Positions 33,801 to 41,693 of a DNA stretch of 64,000 nucleotides are shown here, piece after piece. This stretch comes from Incurvaria masculella (Eukaryota > Arthropoda > Insecta > Lepidoptera > Incurvariidae). Under the pieces are notes generated by a model. It saw only the letters and a program-made list of their open reading frames with translations. It had not been told where the DNA came from and made no database searches. Within the stretch, counting starts at the first letter, position 1. Each line of letters starts with the position of its first letter. Location of the stretch: positions 13,397,001 to 13,461,000 of the forward strand of contig OX335660.1 in the NCBI GenBank assembly GCA_946894095.1, in the 5' to 3' direction. The translations under genes and the position numbers were made by a program.

Positions 33801-36414
33801 GATTAATTTAATAATTCACAAAAAACAGATGAAAACTTATATAATGCACGAGTATCTGCGTAGGTATGTACGATGTAGATGGTGTTTTAGCTCGAGAGAA
33901 ATATATTTAAGTTGATACAACTTTGCATAAAAAAAATACTATGGCTGTTTACTTAACAGATTAAATTCGATTGGTTTAATTTTTTTTTTCTTGTATGAAA
34001 CACGACGTGGATGGCTACTACCACACAACTACCTTAATGAAATCATCGAAGAAATTAGGTGTCATGCCAGGACCTTGATGAGCATGGCTACACTAAACTG
34101 GATAGAAAACAGGGCCAATTTTAATTGCTGCTTCAACCATACGTTTCATAAAAATCAAATAAAAATATCTAATGCGATGGTACCAACCCGGGCGGGTTTA
34201 AACGGGGATTTAAAGCGGGTTGTAACGAAATTAAACTTATCAAACTCAGAAAGAAATGGTTCATGACCGGGCGAGGATTTGAACCCATTACCTCTCACAT
34301 GAAATGCAAGTTCTGTAGCCGGCAGACAAAAATCTTTTTGACCTATCAGAGTGGGAATTTTACGTAAATAAAGAAACGAAAACTACCCAAATACCAGCTT
34401 AAAATGTATGCCTTATTACATTCAGAGTTTTGAATAGAGAGTTTTCAGACCTACTATTAGTAAGCATACATGTAATGTACATACCTCCATGTTCAGCGAA
34501 TTTTGGATTGGAGAGGATTTGCTTCGCAAATTTCAACCCATTCTTGTATTGTTTGTGTTCATAGCAGCGCTGAAAATTACAATGAACTGTTGAGTTTTGT
34601 AAAAGATATGAAAACAGCAAAAACCATTTCTACAGTTTTACATAGATTAGGTTTTCTAAATGTCTGTGCTGTAACTCTAAATGCGTGCAGTGGGTATGAA
34701 AGCCGGGCAATCTAAGTCTATATTATATCAATGCTTTGGGGAAGCAGGGTGATGGTATTGTATGTACATAAAGTGAGTTTTTAATAATCTACAAGCCTTA
34801 TAGGGTTGATTCAGTATCTGATATAGAACAACTTTTGCTAAGAATGTAGGTATGTAATTTTTTTTGTTCCATTTTAATTATTGAGAAATTATTGACAAAA
34901 TAGTTTGTGTACGTGCCTGCCACCCACGAATCCAGCCATAAACTAAGTAACCTTTTCAAAAACAATGCCCGCATGCTTGCCTTGTTACCGAGTCAAAGTT
35001 AGGATATAATATACGATATATGTATCAATAATGACGAGGGCTCTGTACACCCGAACTGTATTGAAGCATTATTTAACTGTAGGTGTTGGTCAGAATCTCT
35101 TTCAGGAATCTTATTCGTATATGGTTGCTCTCAAACCATTGTACTCTTTAATTTTCTGTAGGTGGTAGCATTTAAAGTGTAATATTATATAGTTTTTTTT
35201 TTTTAGCTGTAAGAATAATAATGTATTTTGTATTTTGACTCTTTGTTTACAGGTCACTGTAGTAGTTCATGACAGAAATAATCGTATTAAAACTAAATCG
35301 TACAGAGCTTTCACAACTTTTTCATGTTGCCACTGGAGTAGTGCATCGCTTTAAGGTCCCTACTTGCGGCGACGCTGGGTTCGGGTCTCCTCTTTCCCTA
35401 AAATATGGTTGATAGAGGCGATGGCTGTGCCTGGCGTGATGCTCGTGAACGGGTGCTGTTTGTGGGGACTGGCTTGCTCCAATTGGCAACATTCTAGATG
35501 GCGGGCATGGTCTTTACTAATAAACTGATATTTGTCATGAACTGTTGCATATGACATGAATTGCTGATTCTCGTCCATTCATATTAATTTAGCGTGTTTA
35601 TCTGTGAGTCTAAATACTTTTGTAAATTTAGACTAAGTGGACGTTGAAAAAAAAAACCAGCGGAGTTTCTTCCCAGTTCTTCTTCGCTGGGATTTCCCCG
35701 AACTGGCTAATGATAAAATATGACAAATCCGAGTGCAGTGTACTGTCTATGGATGATGAATAAACAATAAACAATATGTAATAGGAGTGTATATAAAATA
35801 GGGCATCAATTAATGGAACTTCAGTCATAGGAACGACCGCTTATCCGAACAGCCTAAAACTAAGAAAGTTAAACTTTCAGTCCTAAATTCTGTGATCTGG
35901 CTGCTTGTAAACGCAAAGGCTTACTCCGGCAGACTAAGAACAAAGCATTTCTGGTTTACAGCAATGGGGTATTTTGTGCACAGCTAGGAAAATAGAACCT
36001 GAAGGCCAGAGAAGAAGCATAAATGAAATAGCTATTCGACTTTGAATGTATTAACTGAGGCGTTTACTGAACACGCTAATAGAAGTTTGCGTGGTTAGAT
36101 TATTACAACCTCGAATCTTCGCATATACCTAGTCAAAACATTTAAAAATTCACGCAGCACGATCGAGTTACACTTTGTTTATAAACCGCTATCGGCGGAG
36201 ACACTTGTAATCCTCCTGGTAATTGCTTAGACAATTAAAAAAGCGTTCCTTCAGATAGTTTAAAGATTCACTTCGGGGATCAGGGTTGGTTTGATAACTC
36301 AATTCGGGGAGGCACAGTATCCGACGGGGTTGTAAAGTACATAGCCGCGAGCCCTACCAGTATGCGCTTGAACAAGGCGTTCTCCTTAGGCGGCAGCGGG
36401 TTGCTCGGCGCCAT
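21597..36414 (-). CDS. Naa15: NatA auxiliary subunit NAA15, twelve exons, C-terminus not found
   Basis: NAA15 is the TPR-repeat scaffold of the cytosolic N-terminal acetyltransferase NatA. It binds the catalytic subunit NAA10 and docks the complex on the ribosome. Twelve exons join in phase: 36414-36358, 34569-34485, 33338-33208, 32451-32320, 30330-30193, 28439-28270, 27255-27121, 26545-26405, 25280-25013, 23654-23498, 22867-22743 and 21810-21597, giving 1,753 coding bases (584 codons plus one base). Conserved family blocks include [68 protein letters not shown] and [19 protein letters not shown]. All donors are GT and all acceptors AG; exon 11 uses a weak donor (AGG/GTTCGT). Family members run to about 860 aa. 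The Lys-rich linker and the C-terminal TPR part were searched for and not seen. Identification is very secure; completeness is not. Confidence 0.93.
21916..22056 (+). mobile_element. MITE family M, copy 1, cut by a SINE
   Basis: Starts GGTTTTCACCAACTGCTGAT and ends near TAATCAGCAGTG; the second copy at 63,549-63,705 is complete and has the matching inverted end. Copy 1 is interrupted at its right end by the SINE at 22,062. Confidence 0.6.
22062..22413 (+). mobile_element. tRNA-headed SINE, near full length
   Basis: The A box TAGCCTAGTGG (22,070) and B box GGTTCAAATCC (22,112) form a tRNA-like pol III head. The body carries ATGGTCAAAGCGGCAATGAA and GGTCCTGGCATGGCACCTAA, and the copy ends in an A-rich tail. 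It is in an intron of NAA15. Confidence 0.8.
22499..22597. mobile_element. Short palindromic MITE
   Basis: Starts GGCTGATTTTTCAATGGTC and ends with its exact complement GACCATTGAAAAATCAGCC, with inner arms CTGATAAACAGTCAGATA and TATCTGGCTGTTTATC. About 99 bp, no coding capacity. Confidence 0.7.
22743..22867 (-). CDS. Naa15: NAA15 exon 11
   Basis: Completes Gly, then [20 protein letters not shown] through KKAHEVDR. Acceptor TTGCAG; the donor AGG/GTTCGT is weak, but it is the one that keeps phase with exon 12. Confidence 0.85.
23498..23654 (-). CDS. Naa15: NAA15 exon 10
   Basis: [20 protein letters not shown] through EMCAKFTRE plus one base; acceptor TTGGCAG, donor GAAG/GTGAAC. Confidence 0.93.
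24829..24990 (-). mobile_element. SINE fragment, reversed
   Basis: 3' half of the family in reverse: GGATGGCTAATACCA-type tail, then CCAGGACCTTCC and AACTGGATAGAAAACAC. It stops about 22 bp from the donor of NAA15 exon 9. Confidence 0.65.
25013..25280 (-). CDS. Naa15: NAA15 exon 9
   Basis: Longest exon, 89 whole codons, [20 protein letters not shown] through [13 protein letters not shown]; acceptor TTGCAG, donor AAA/GTGAGT. A reversed SINE piece lies about 22 bp past the donor. Confidence 0.93.
25346..25655 (-). pseudogene. LINE reverse transcriptase C-terminal remnant
   Basis: Read on the minus strand it gives [20 protein letters not shown] followed by a zinc-knuckle-like [19 protein letters not shown]. 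This Cys-x2-Cys-(x)-His-x4-Cys block after a GHYSLNKHL motif is typical of the C-terminus of R1/Jockey-type non-LTR elements. Only about 90 codons survive, in an NAA15 intron. Confidence 0.65.
25775..25850 (-). repeat. LINE-tail repeat (short)
   Basis: CTAGCTGAGGTACCTGGCTC followed by GCTCGGGTCATTGTCGTTTT. The same block occurs near 16,925-16,965 and 54,672-54,715, and a relative near 56,312-56,345, as expected for 3' ends of dispersed retroelements. Confidence 0.45.
26405..26545 (-). CDS. Naa15: NAA15 exon 8
   Basis: Encodes [20 protein letters not shown] through GIPPLFVDL plus two bases; acceptor CCCCAG, donor CTCAG/GTGACG. Confidence 0.92.
26625..26938 (+). mobile_element. SINE with inverted 5' segment
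   Basis: About 26,628-26,669 is a reversed 3' segment of the family; from 26,671 the body runs forward (CCCGCCCGGTTTGGTACC, GTCGAAGCGGCAACGAAAA, GGTCCTGGCAGGGCACCTAA) to an A-rich tail. Twin-priming-like inversion or two insertions could both explain this. Confidence 0.65.
27121..27255 (-). CDS. Naa15: NAA15 exon 7
   Basis: Completes an Arg codon and encodes [20 protein letters not shown] through FFDTY plus two bases; acceptor TCGCAG, donor CAA/GTAAGT. Confidence 0.92.
27358..27648 (+). mobile_element. hAT-like MITE with 8-bp target duplication
   Basis: Starts CAGTCTTTTTCAAAGTGGGC and ends AAGTTTGAGAACCTTTG, imperfect terminal inverted repeats. It is flanked by GTGTAGAA at 27,350-27,357 and again at 27,649-27,656. 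An 8-bp duplication and CA...TG ends are the hAT signature. No transposase frame. Confidence 0.75.
27805..27965 (+). repeat. Lepidopteran GACG-type repeat, truncated
   Basis: GGTTCCATATCCAAAAGG, a CCGTCCGTCTGTCTG run, then ACAGGGCTGTATCTCGTGAA and GCTGAAATTTTCCATACAAT. It shares these blocks with the copies at 29,641, 31,994 and 50,680. Truncated at its right side. Confidence 0.65.
28270..28439 (-). CDS. Naa15: NAA15 exon 6
   Basis: Encodes [20 protein letters not shown] through EYSLKLK plus two bases; acceptor TTCCAG, donor AAAAG/GTACTG. Codon use is GC-rich against AT-rich introns. Confidence 0.92.
28825..28915 (-). mobile_element. LINE 3' fragment
   Basis: On the minus strand it gives [12 protein letters not shown] and then the same tail (AAAAGCCCATGGGCGT) as the copies at 19,930 and 32,795. 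Confidence 0.45.
29641..29975 (-). repeat. Lepidopteran GACG-type repeat, long copy
   Basis: Most complete copy of the family in the window. It runs from GAAAAACCGGCCAAGTGCGA, through ACACTCTGTGAAAATTTCAG, a GACG/GACA microsatellite at about 29,870-29,919, to AGGCTTAGTAATAGGGTTC and CTTTGGGTACGGAACCCT. Typical of repeats scattered through Lepidoptera. Confidence 0.75.
29870..29919 (+). repeat. GACG tetranucleotide microsatellite
   Basis: About twelve GACG units with single interruptions, inside the dispersed repeat. Confidence 0.85.
30193..30330 (-). CDS. Naa15: NAA15 exon 5
   Basis: 46 codons, [20 protein letters not shown] to RTNQMK, acceptor TTTTAG, donor AAG/GTCACT. A LINE fragment ends within about 30 bp of its acceptor. 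Confidence 0.9.
30360..30488 (+). pseudogene. RTE-like LINE C-terminal remnant
   Basis: 43 codons end in a stop: [20 protein letters not shown], then [20 protein letters not shown]. The pattern RWxDDI...W.R.A.DR..WR...EAYVQQW is the C-terminal end of RTE/BovB-like retrotransposons. It lies about 30 bp from the acceptor of NAA15 exon 5 on the opposite strand. Confidence 0.7.
30880..31000 (+). mobile_element. SINE fragment
   Basis: Part of the body only: CCCGCCCAGGTTGGTACC and GATGGTCGAAGCGGC, with a TTAA repeat between them. Confidence 0.5.
31225..31855. mobile_element. Foldback element of repeated ACGTATAAT motifs
   Basis: About ten copies of a CACAACGTATAAT-type unit lie on the left arm in one direction and as ATTATACGTTGTG on the right arm in the other. 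Left units also share CCATGCA-GAACGTATAAT, right units share GCATGG. The middle, about 31,445-31,600, is unrelated unique sequence with no ORF. The design, arms of short repeats in inverted order, is that of a foldback transposon. Confidence 0.65.
31918..31993 (+). mobile_element. SINE 3' fragment
   Basis: GGACCCTGGTATGGCACCTA to TGTGGTATTAGCCATGTCAT and an A run; it abuts the GACG-type repeat at 31,994. Confidence 0.5.
31994..32280 (-). repeat. Lepidopteran GACG-type repeat
   Basis: Diverged copy: ACACTCTGTGAAAATCTCAG, ACAGACGGACGGACGGAG, GGCTTAGTAATAAGGTTCCG and CTTTGGGTACGGAACTCT. It ends about 40 bp from the donor of NAA15 exon 4. Confidence 0.65.
32320..32451 (-). CDS. Naa15: NAA15 exon 4
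   Basis: 44 codons, [19 protein letters not shown] to RDMEGYK, acceptor TTGCAG and donor AAG/GTGAGT. A TPR unit nearly identical to the vertebrate protein. Confidence 0.93.
32790..32945 (+). mobile_element. LINE 3' fragment
   Basis: Reads [20 protein letters not shown] then [12 protein letters not shown] on the plus strand; the FWN...VFP..YNL..FK...KKHL block is the end of a non-LTR reverse transcriptase, followed by the shared tail AAAGCCCATGGGC. Confidence 0.6.
33208..33338 (-). CDS. Naa15: NAA15 exon 3
   Basis: Starts AGACGCTAG after TTTCAG, completing a Glu codon, and encodes [20 protein letters not shown] through WHVYGLLQ; donor CAG/GTGCGT, phase 0. Confidence 0.93.
33466..33736. mobile_element. 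hAT-like MITE with 8-bp target duplication
   Basis: Starts CAGGGTTTCTTAACC and ends with GGTTAAGAAACCCTG, its complement. Flanks are CTCTAAAG (33,458-33,465) and TTCTAAAG (33,737-33,744), an 8-bp duplication with one change. Inner arms repeat CATGGACCCC. No transposase frame. Confidence 0.85.
33979..34322 (-). mobile_element. tRNA-headed SINE, reversed
   Basis: Begins with a T run, carries CCAGGACCTTGATGAGCATG and CCCGGGCGGG-type body, and ends in a tRNA-like head whose B box reads GGATTTGAACCC (reverse). It lies in NAA15 intron 2. Confidence 0.65.
34485..34569 (-). CDS. Naa15: NAA15 exon 2
   Basis: Starts after TTTTCAG and encodes [16 protein letters not shown] through AEHG, ending one base into a codon at GGAG/GTATGT. 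First TPR helix pair. Confidence 0.93.
35635..35790 (+). repeat. LINE-tail repeat
   Basis: GCGGAGTTTCTTCCCAGTTC then TGACAAATCCGAGTGCAGTG and GATGATGAATAAACAATAAA. The second half recurs in reverse at 54,478-54,545. It resembles the 3'UTR of common lepidopteran non-LTR elements. Confidence 0.45.
36358..36414 (-). CDS. Naa15: NAA15 exon 1 (start)
   Basis: Encodes 19 residues beginning [19 protein letters not shown], ending in phase 0 at CTG/GTAGGG. The ATG at 36,414 lies in a GC-rich stretch and starts the canonical N-terminus of the family. Confidence 0.92.
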
Positions 36415-36968
36415 CTCGCTTCGTTTTGAGAGCGCAAGGGCCTGACAAATTTGACAAAACGAATTTGAGCCAGGACCTCGTGGCCGAGAGCGGCGGCAGT
36501 CGATGACGTCACGTGACCGACCTGCGAATTGAGCAGTATTGCCAGAATGGTAAATCAAAAATGCGGAGGAAGAATGGCTTCAAAACGCGGATTTTCATCA
36601 ACTATAGAAAAGCATTTGATTTCTTTTAAACACTGTGGGTCAATAGGAAAAATAAAAATAAATGATATAAAAAATAAATAAGCGATCCGCGAGCTGGAAA
36701 AACGGAACCGTGGTAAAACTTCAGCGAAAGGCGCATTGAGATGGAACAAGGTGAAAAGCGGCGTATCTGGCAACACTAACTGAGTTCAAGCCACAGATTA
36801 TTTTTTATCTGGCGTTCTACTAATGAGTTTCTCACTTGTGAGTCACCGGTTGAATTGAAATGACACCCACGAGTCAGCCTAGTGCTGTCCCTTTCTAATT
36901 ATTCTAATGTGATGAAAACTGCTCATTTATCACGACAGGTGTCGTCAAAGCGAGGATATTTACACTGA

Positions 36969-37441
36969 GGCCCCCTTGCACCAACATCGTATTTAAATCA
37001 CTAAATACGAGTTTTGTTAAATTGTATTTAAGTTCGTAACTCGCTAAATGAGACTGCGCGTTGCATCAACACATAAGTTCATCTATTTAGCTAAATACGC
37101 ATTTAGCGTAAAAAAAAATCTAAGCAATGGCAGCACTGTGGCATCTTGTTCTGTTCCATTAAAGTGCCGTCTCTATCTTTTGACGCATGAAAAAGAGTGA
37201 TGGAAAATCCATCGACGAAAACAACCAGTAGCTCCATCCAAATGTATAACTTGACCCTCGACAGCTCTCTAAGCACATATTTAGCGAGTTAAATGGGCGA
37301 GAAGCCTCATTTAAGTTTTATTTTCTTAAATACGATTTAAAGTGACGTTTACTGTTAGTGCAACGAACATTATTGAGTTAAATCCATTTAAGCCGTTAAA
37401 CCTTATTTAAATCGCAAAGTGAGATTGATGCAAGGTACCCT
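36969..37441. mobile_element. MITE with long inverted ends
   Basis: Left end GGCCCCCTTGCACCAACATC, right end the complement of GGGTACCTTGCATCAATCTC; the next 40 bp also pair (CGTATTTAAATCAC with GTGAGAT-type arm). ATTTAAAT and TAAATACG units recur inside. About 470 bp, non-coding. Confidence 0.65.
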
Positions 37442-37596
37442 TAAATTAATTTGAAGTCAAATAAAAGCTCTTTCTACCTTCTAAATCGTATTCTAACTGC
37501 ATCGTGGAGTACATCTTACATCTAAAAACACGTAAATAAAACCTGGAATTACAGTTTTAGCGTTTATAAGGTGACATCGCTCATACGACACCCCCT

Positions 37597-38372
37597 TGAT
37601 CGGAATTGTTTGATTCGTGCAAACACCTGGTCCGAATCAGTATTCGCGAATATTGAAATATTTGCGAAAACAAAACGGACCGATTGTGAGCGTGCCAGCG
37701 GTGCTAACAAAATAATCTAAAACCTGAATTTCTGATTTTTTTTTAACAAAAAAGAAAATTTTATGTTCAAAAATGAACAATTTGCAAACGGATAACTGTT
37801 AACTAACATTATGTAACCATTAGGGCCGAGTGCACGAAAGGACAAAACAATCTAAATCAACGTCAAAGTATGATCAAACACGTCACTTTGTGTGGACAGT
37901 ATGGAAGGAACTCTATGCGGATCACTAAAAGTGACGTGTTTGAACATTGATTAACTCGGTCGTCTCTTCGTGCAACCGGGGCTAAGAGTGATAATAAAGG
38001 TGATTTTGAGATTTTGATAGACATAGAATTTGGCAAACAGGCGAAATCGTAGAACAACAATGGAGAGAGCGCCCATACTTGCAATTTTTCATACTCTTAA
38101 GTCGTTACTGTAGCTAAAGGGCCAGTGAAAGCGTTGACTCGTTGTATTTGATATTGTGTTGCAGTGTTAAAATCAAATTTGCCGCGTGATCTATGGCTGC
38201 CGCTGACAGCGCTTCGCCCTGAGTACTGTAAGCACTTGAACGATGACGTTATCGTGATCATACCTCACAATCTTGCATTTTTGAGCACTGTCAGCGCAAT
38301 TCAATCCAACTGTTTCACGCTGTCAGCGTTTGAGCGCAATTCGAATAGAAGCCATACAAACCGGTTGCCTTC
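37597..38372 (-). mobile_element. Repeat family X, copy B, with nested MITE
   Basis: Reverse copy of the element at 19,020-19,672: CCTGGTCCGAATCAGTATTC, CCGATTGTGAGCGTGCCAGC, AAAATCAAATTTGCCGCG and CACGCTGTCAGCG all have counterparts there. It contains a younger insertion at 37,823-37,982. Confidence 0.65.
37823..37982. mobile_element. Nested MITE (160 bp)
   Basis: GGGCCGAGTGCACGAA at the left is the imperfect complement of TTCGTGCAACCGGGGC at the right; inner arms pair AACACGTCACTTT with AAAGTGACGTGTTTGA. Copy A of family X, at about 19,415-19,425, has no such insert, so the empty site is known. Confidence 0.75.
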
Positions 38373-39663
38373 CATTCTGCCGATATCGGCAGAGAGCTAT
38401 TGTGCCCTCTATTCCATTCTGCCGATATCGGCTGTGAGTGTGTTCGCAGCGACAGTGTGTGGTGAAATATTTTTTAGTGACTATTTTATTCTTCCAGAAA
38501 AGGACGGAAAAGGACAAAACTAAAAAGTTTAATAAATTTTCTTTCTAACGATACCAAATGTAACCGGTGAAATTCCTTTGCTCTCGGGCAATAATTATTT
38601 TTATTCATCAATATTTTTGAATGATCAGGTGGCCGCCGGCGAAAGTAAAAAGTAAGAAATATAGTGATTATCCGTGAAAGTGTCGAGGTAAGTGATCTTT
38701 TTTACTATCTTGCATCTTCTAAGAAGCCGAGTAATGTGTGGGTTTGGTCAGATTCTTGATTTTTATTCATGTTTGTGTTTATTTCGATTTGGTGCATTTG
38801 GTGTCGAATATAGGCAAAATGCCGACGTAAATTACCGCGAGTAGAAGGTGTTTACCGTAATTGTGCTCACCTCAAAACCTAACATTTTGTTATTCCTTGA
38901 TGATTTAATTAAATTTTGGCCTCTCCGTAACTCCAAATGTTAGTTCTAAATGCATAAATATTTCTCCATACAAAAGTGACGTCACCCATTTGCTGTCATA
39001 GTTGGAGGTCAACGGCAGTCTGGGGAACTCCCTTAGTAAAAAACTTTGTATGAAACGGGTGCTAACAGCAAAGGCGGCTATGTCCATTGGACTGACAGTT
39101 AGTACTCGTTTCATACATTCGGTGATATCGACCCAAAACCGTCCAATGTATGACAGTTCCGACTCAAACGCAGTGATTACATTCTCTTTGGTCAACGTTA
39201 CGACAACACAAATAGTGTACCAAGTTTCGATAGTTTTATCGATAAACTTGAAATAGCGCGATTTTGTTTCCAAGTTTCAAAGGTTTTATCGATACACTAA
39301 AATAGGTGTATTTTGTTTTGGTTTAGCTGAAATGCGTATACGGAGGATGCCCCCGACTGTGTCGCTCGATTGTTGGCGCAGGATGGTGACTGAGCCTGCG
39401 TCTATCAGACTTAAGTAAATTTTCTGTTTCGTACTAAGCAAGTGCGTCATTTATTCCAAGAAATGTGATATTTATGTGTGGATAATCGACCGTGAAGCAA
39501 GGACACATTAATTACAGAAATATTCCTGTAAAGTGTTCTAAATAGTTCTTTTTACAAGCATCTTTCTTTAACTAATGTGTCCTTGCTTCACGTTCGATTA
39601 TACATACATAGATATCACATTTTTGTCTATCAGACTTTCCCCAAGACCTAATGTTTTTCTATA

Positions 39664-39712
39664 GAACTAGACATGGGTGCCTAATACCATACCTACTGTG
39701 TTGATATTATTA
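39664..39712 (-). mobile_element. SINE fragment
   Basis: Only the GACATGG...TAATACCA-type end is left, reversed. Confidence 0.35.
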
Positions 39713-39747
39713 TGCATGTTAAACGTTGCATAAATTGTTGACAGGTC

Positions 39748-39943
39748 ATCTTACGTGTCAGACAATGACTACGACGGTGATGATGAGGTGGATCAGGTCG
39801 TCTATGATATCAATCAGCCGCCGTTTGTCGAGGTTCAAAACAATGGTATCATTCAAGATTTGGTCTCCCCGCCATCGCCGTCGAGCCAGCTGCCGTCGCC
39901 GAGCCGGGCGCCGCCGTCGAGTCTGCTGGAGCCACCGAGCTAG
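39748..39943 (+). CDS. Possible acidic exon or transposase remnant
   Basis: After TTGACAG the frame reads SSYVSDNDYDGDDEVDQVVY, continues to LVSPPSPSSQLPSPSRAPPS and stops at about 39,943. An alternative frame stays open to about 40,135 with an Ala/Val/Glu/Pro-rich run, which suggests a frameshift in an older ORF. The acidic start recalls N-termini of piggyBac-like transposases, but no catalytic part is present. No neighbouring exon was found. Could be a terminal exon of a gene whose 5'UTR exon ends at about 38,690 (GTCGAG/GTAAGT). Confidence 0.25.
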
Positions 39944-41579
39944 CCGCCGCTGTTGAGCCTGCGGCAGGTCCTGCTGCCGCCGCCACTGAGCCCGCCTTTT
40001 TAATAATTGTGGTTAGGGAGGGAGGTGACGTGGCCTTTGATAAGCGAAATGATCCCGCAGTCGTGGTCGTGGCCGTGGTCGAGCGGCTCATCCCTGGATC
40101 CGCGGTAAAGCACTTCAAAAATCGATTCACCTTATGAAATGTAAATATGTTTTTAAATTTTGTGGTCGTGGGTCTCAAGAATGTATGGTTTCCAGGTTAA
40201 GGAGTTGTTAACTGCCTGTAAATAAATATGTGCATGTCAACACAACGCACGAAAACTGGTATTTATAACTTAGCCATATTTTGCAACATGCACGGTAAAG
40301 AACGCAGAGTGGCTTATTCAAACATATTTCATACGCCTAAAACACGAGGGCAGGGTAATTTTAAAATTTTACATTTTGTTCAATTTATATCTATTGTTGG
40401 CATCAATATTACGAAATATCGATAATATTCATGCCCTGTGTGGTGCTGCACTAGGCAACTGCTAAGCAATATAGACACGCAATGTATACATACAACGCAC
40501 GCAAGTAATAATTTGGCTTGAAATATTTTAGTCGTTTTTTTCGTAAATTATCATATAAAGTGCACAAATATTTTAGCAAATATGAAAATATAGTTCAATC
40601 AGATTATAAATTATGACCAACCAAATCATAAAGTGTTTAGATGTAAGAGATATGATAATTTCAATGAGTTAGGTATTTTTTCAAGTTTTATGCGATTTTA
40701 CTCATAATTTTCTGCAACAAAAAATACGATCGAATAAATTTAATGAATATCAATGCATATCTTTGTTTTCATGTACCTACCTTGAAAATTTTCATCAAAA
40801 TAAAATAAATACTGTTCAAAACTGTGGTCGTTATCACGAAAATTATTCTCAAATGAAATGTTTTTTTTTCCACAATGCCTATGCCATCCACCCAGACCAG
40901 GTATATAGTCGGCTTAGCAATTTGGTTATCTATCATGAAATGCAAATATTTCAAAGAAAAAAGTTAGAAAACGTTATAATATAGGTAAAATACCTAAACA
41001 TAATCGTGATTTTACTTTACATGTTTTTATTTTATATTTAAGATACGATTTCTAAATAAGACAAATCAGGCATGTAAAGAATCATTATTAATTTGCATAA
41101 TTCACTCATAAACATAATGCACTTTCATACAAAAATATATCGTAATGATTTTTTTCCCTGACCTCGACGCACGCGGCGCGCGCCCTCCCGCACCCGCGGA
41201 AATTACGGTTGGTTCCGTAATAAGCGCCAGAAGCCAAAGGGTTAAGCTTTGAGTTTTCTTCCTCATTGGATACGAAAGATAAGTCTGTATAGCGAGAGCT
41301 CTTGCCTTTTCCCATGGATAAAGATAAAAAAAAAACAATCCGTGCCACAGACTACAAACTAAAATTCTGTGCACCTGTGCACTCAATTCTCAATTCTTTA
41401 TAGTCTGTGCTCAACTCAATATTTTTCTTCTCCACTTCTTTTTCTCACGAAGTCTGTGTTTTCGACGTGTTTTGCTCGCTGGGTTGATTTCACGGGCTGT
41501 CTGAGGACGTGTGTGTGAAAACGCTTACCGATAAATAATACTAAACGGACAGTACAAAATCGGCGGCGTTGATTGGGCC

Positions 41580-41693
41580 ATGGGTTTAGAGATAATGCGT
41601 CGCTGGCCTGTATTTGTTGTTTTTGCTTTATGTCTGCTGCTATTCGTTTCACTGTTCAGCAGTTGGACGAACGAGAGTGAGCTTCAGGTGAAG
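41580..41693 (+). CDS. Golgi protein exon 1
   Basis: MGLEIMRRWPVFVVFALCLL and on through ESELQVK; ATG in a good context (GGGCCATGG); donor AAG/GTATGA or, six bases earlier, CAG/GTGAAG. Confidence 0.75.
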
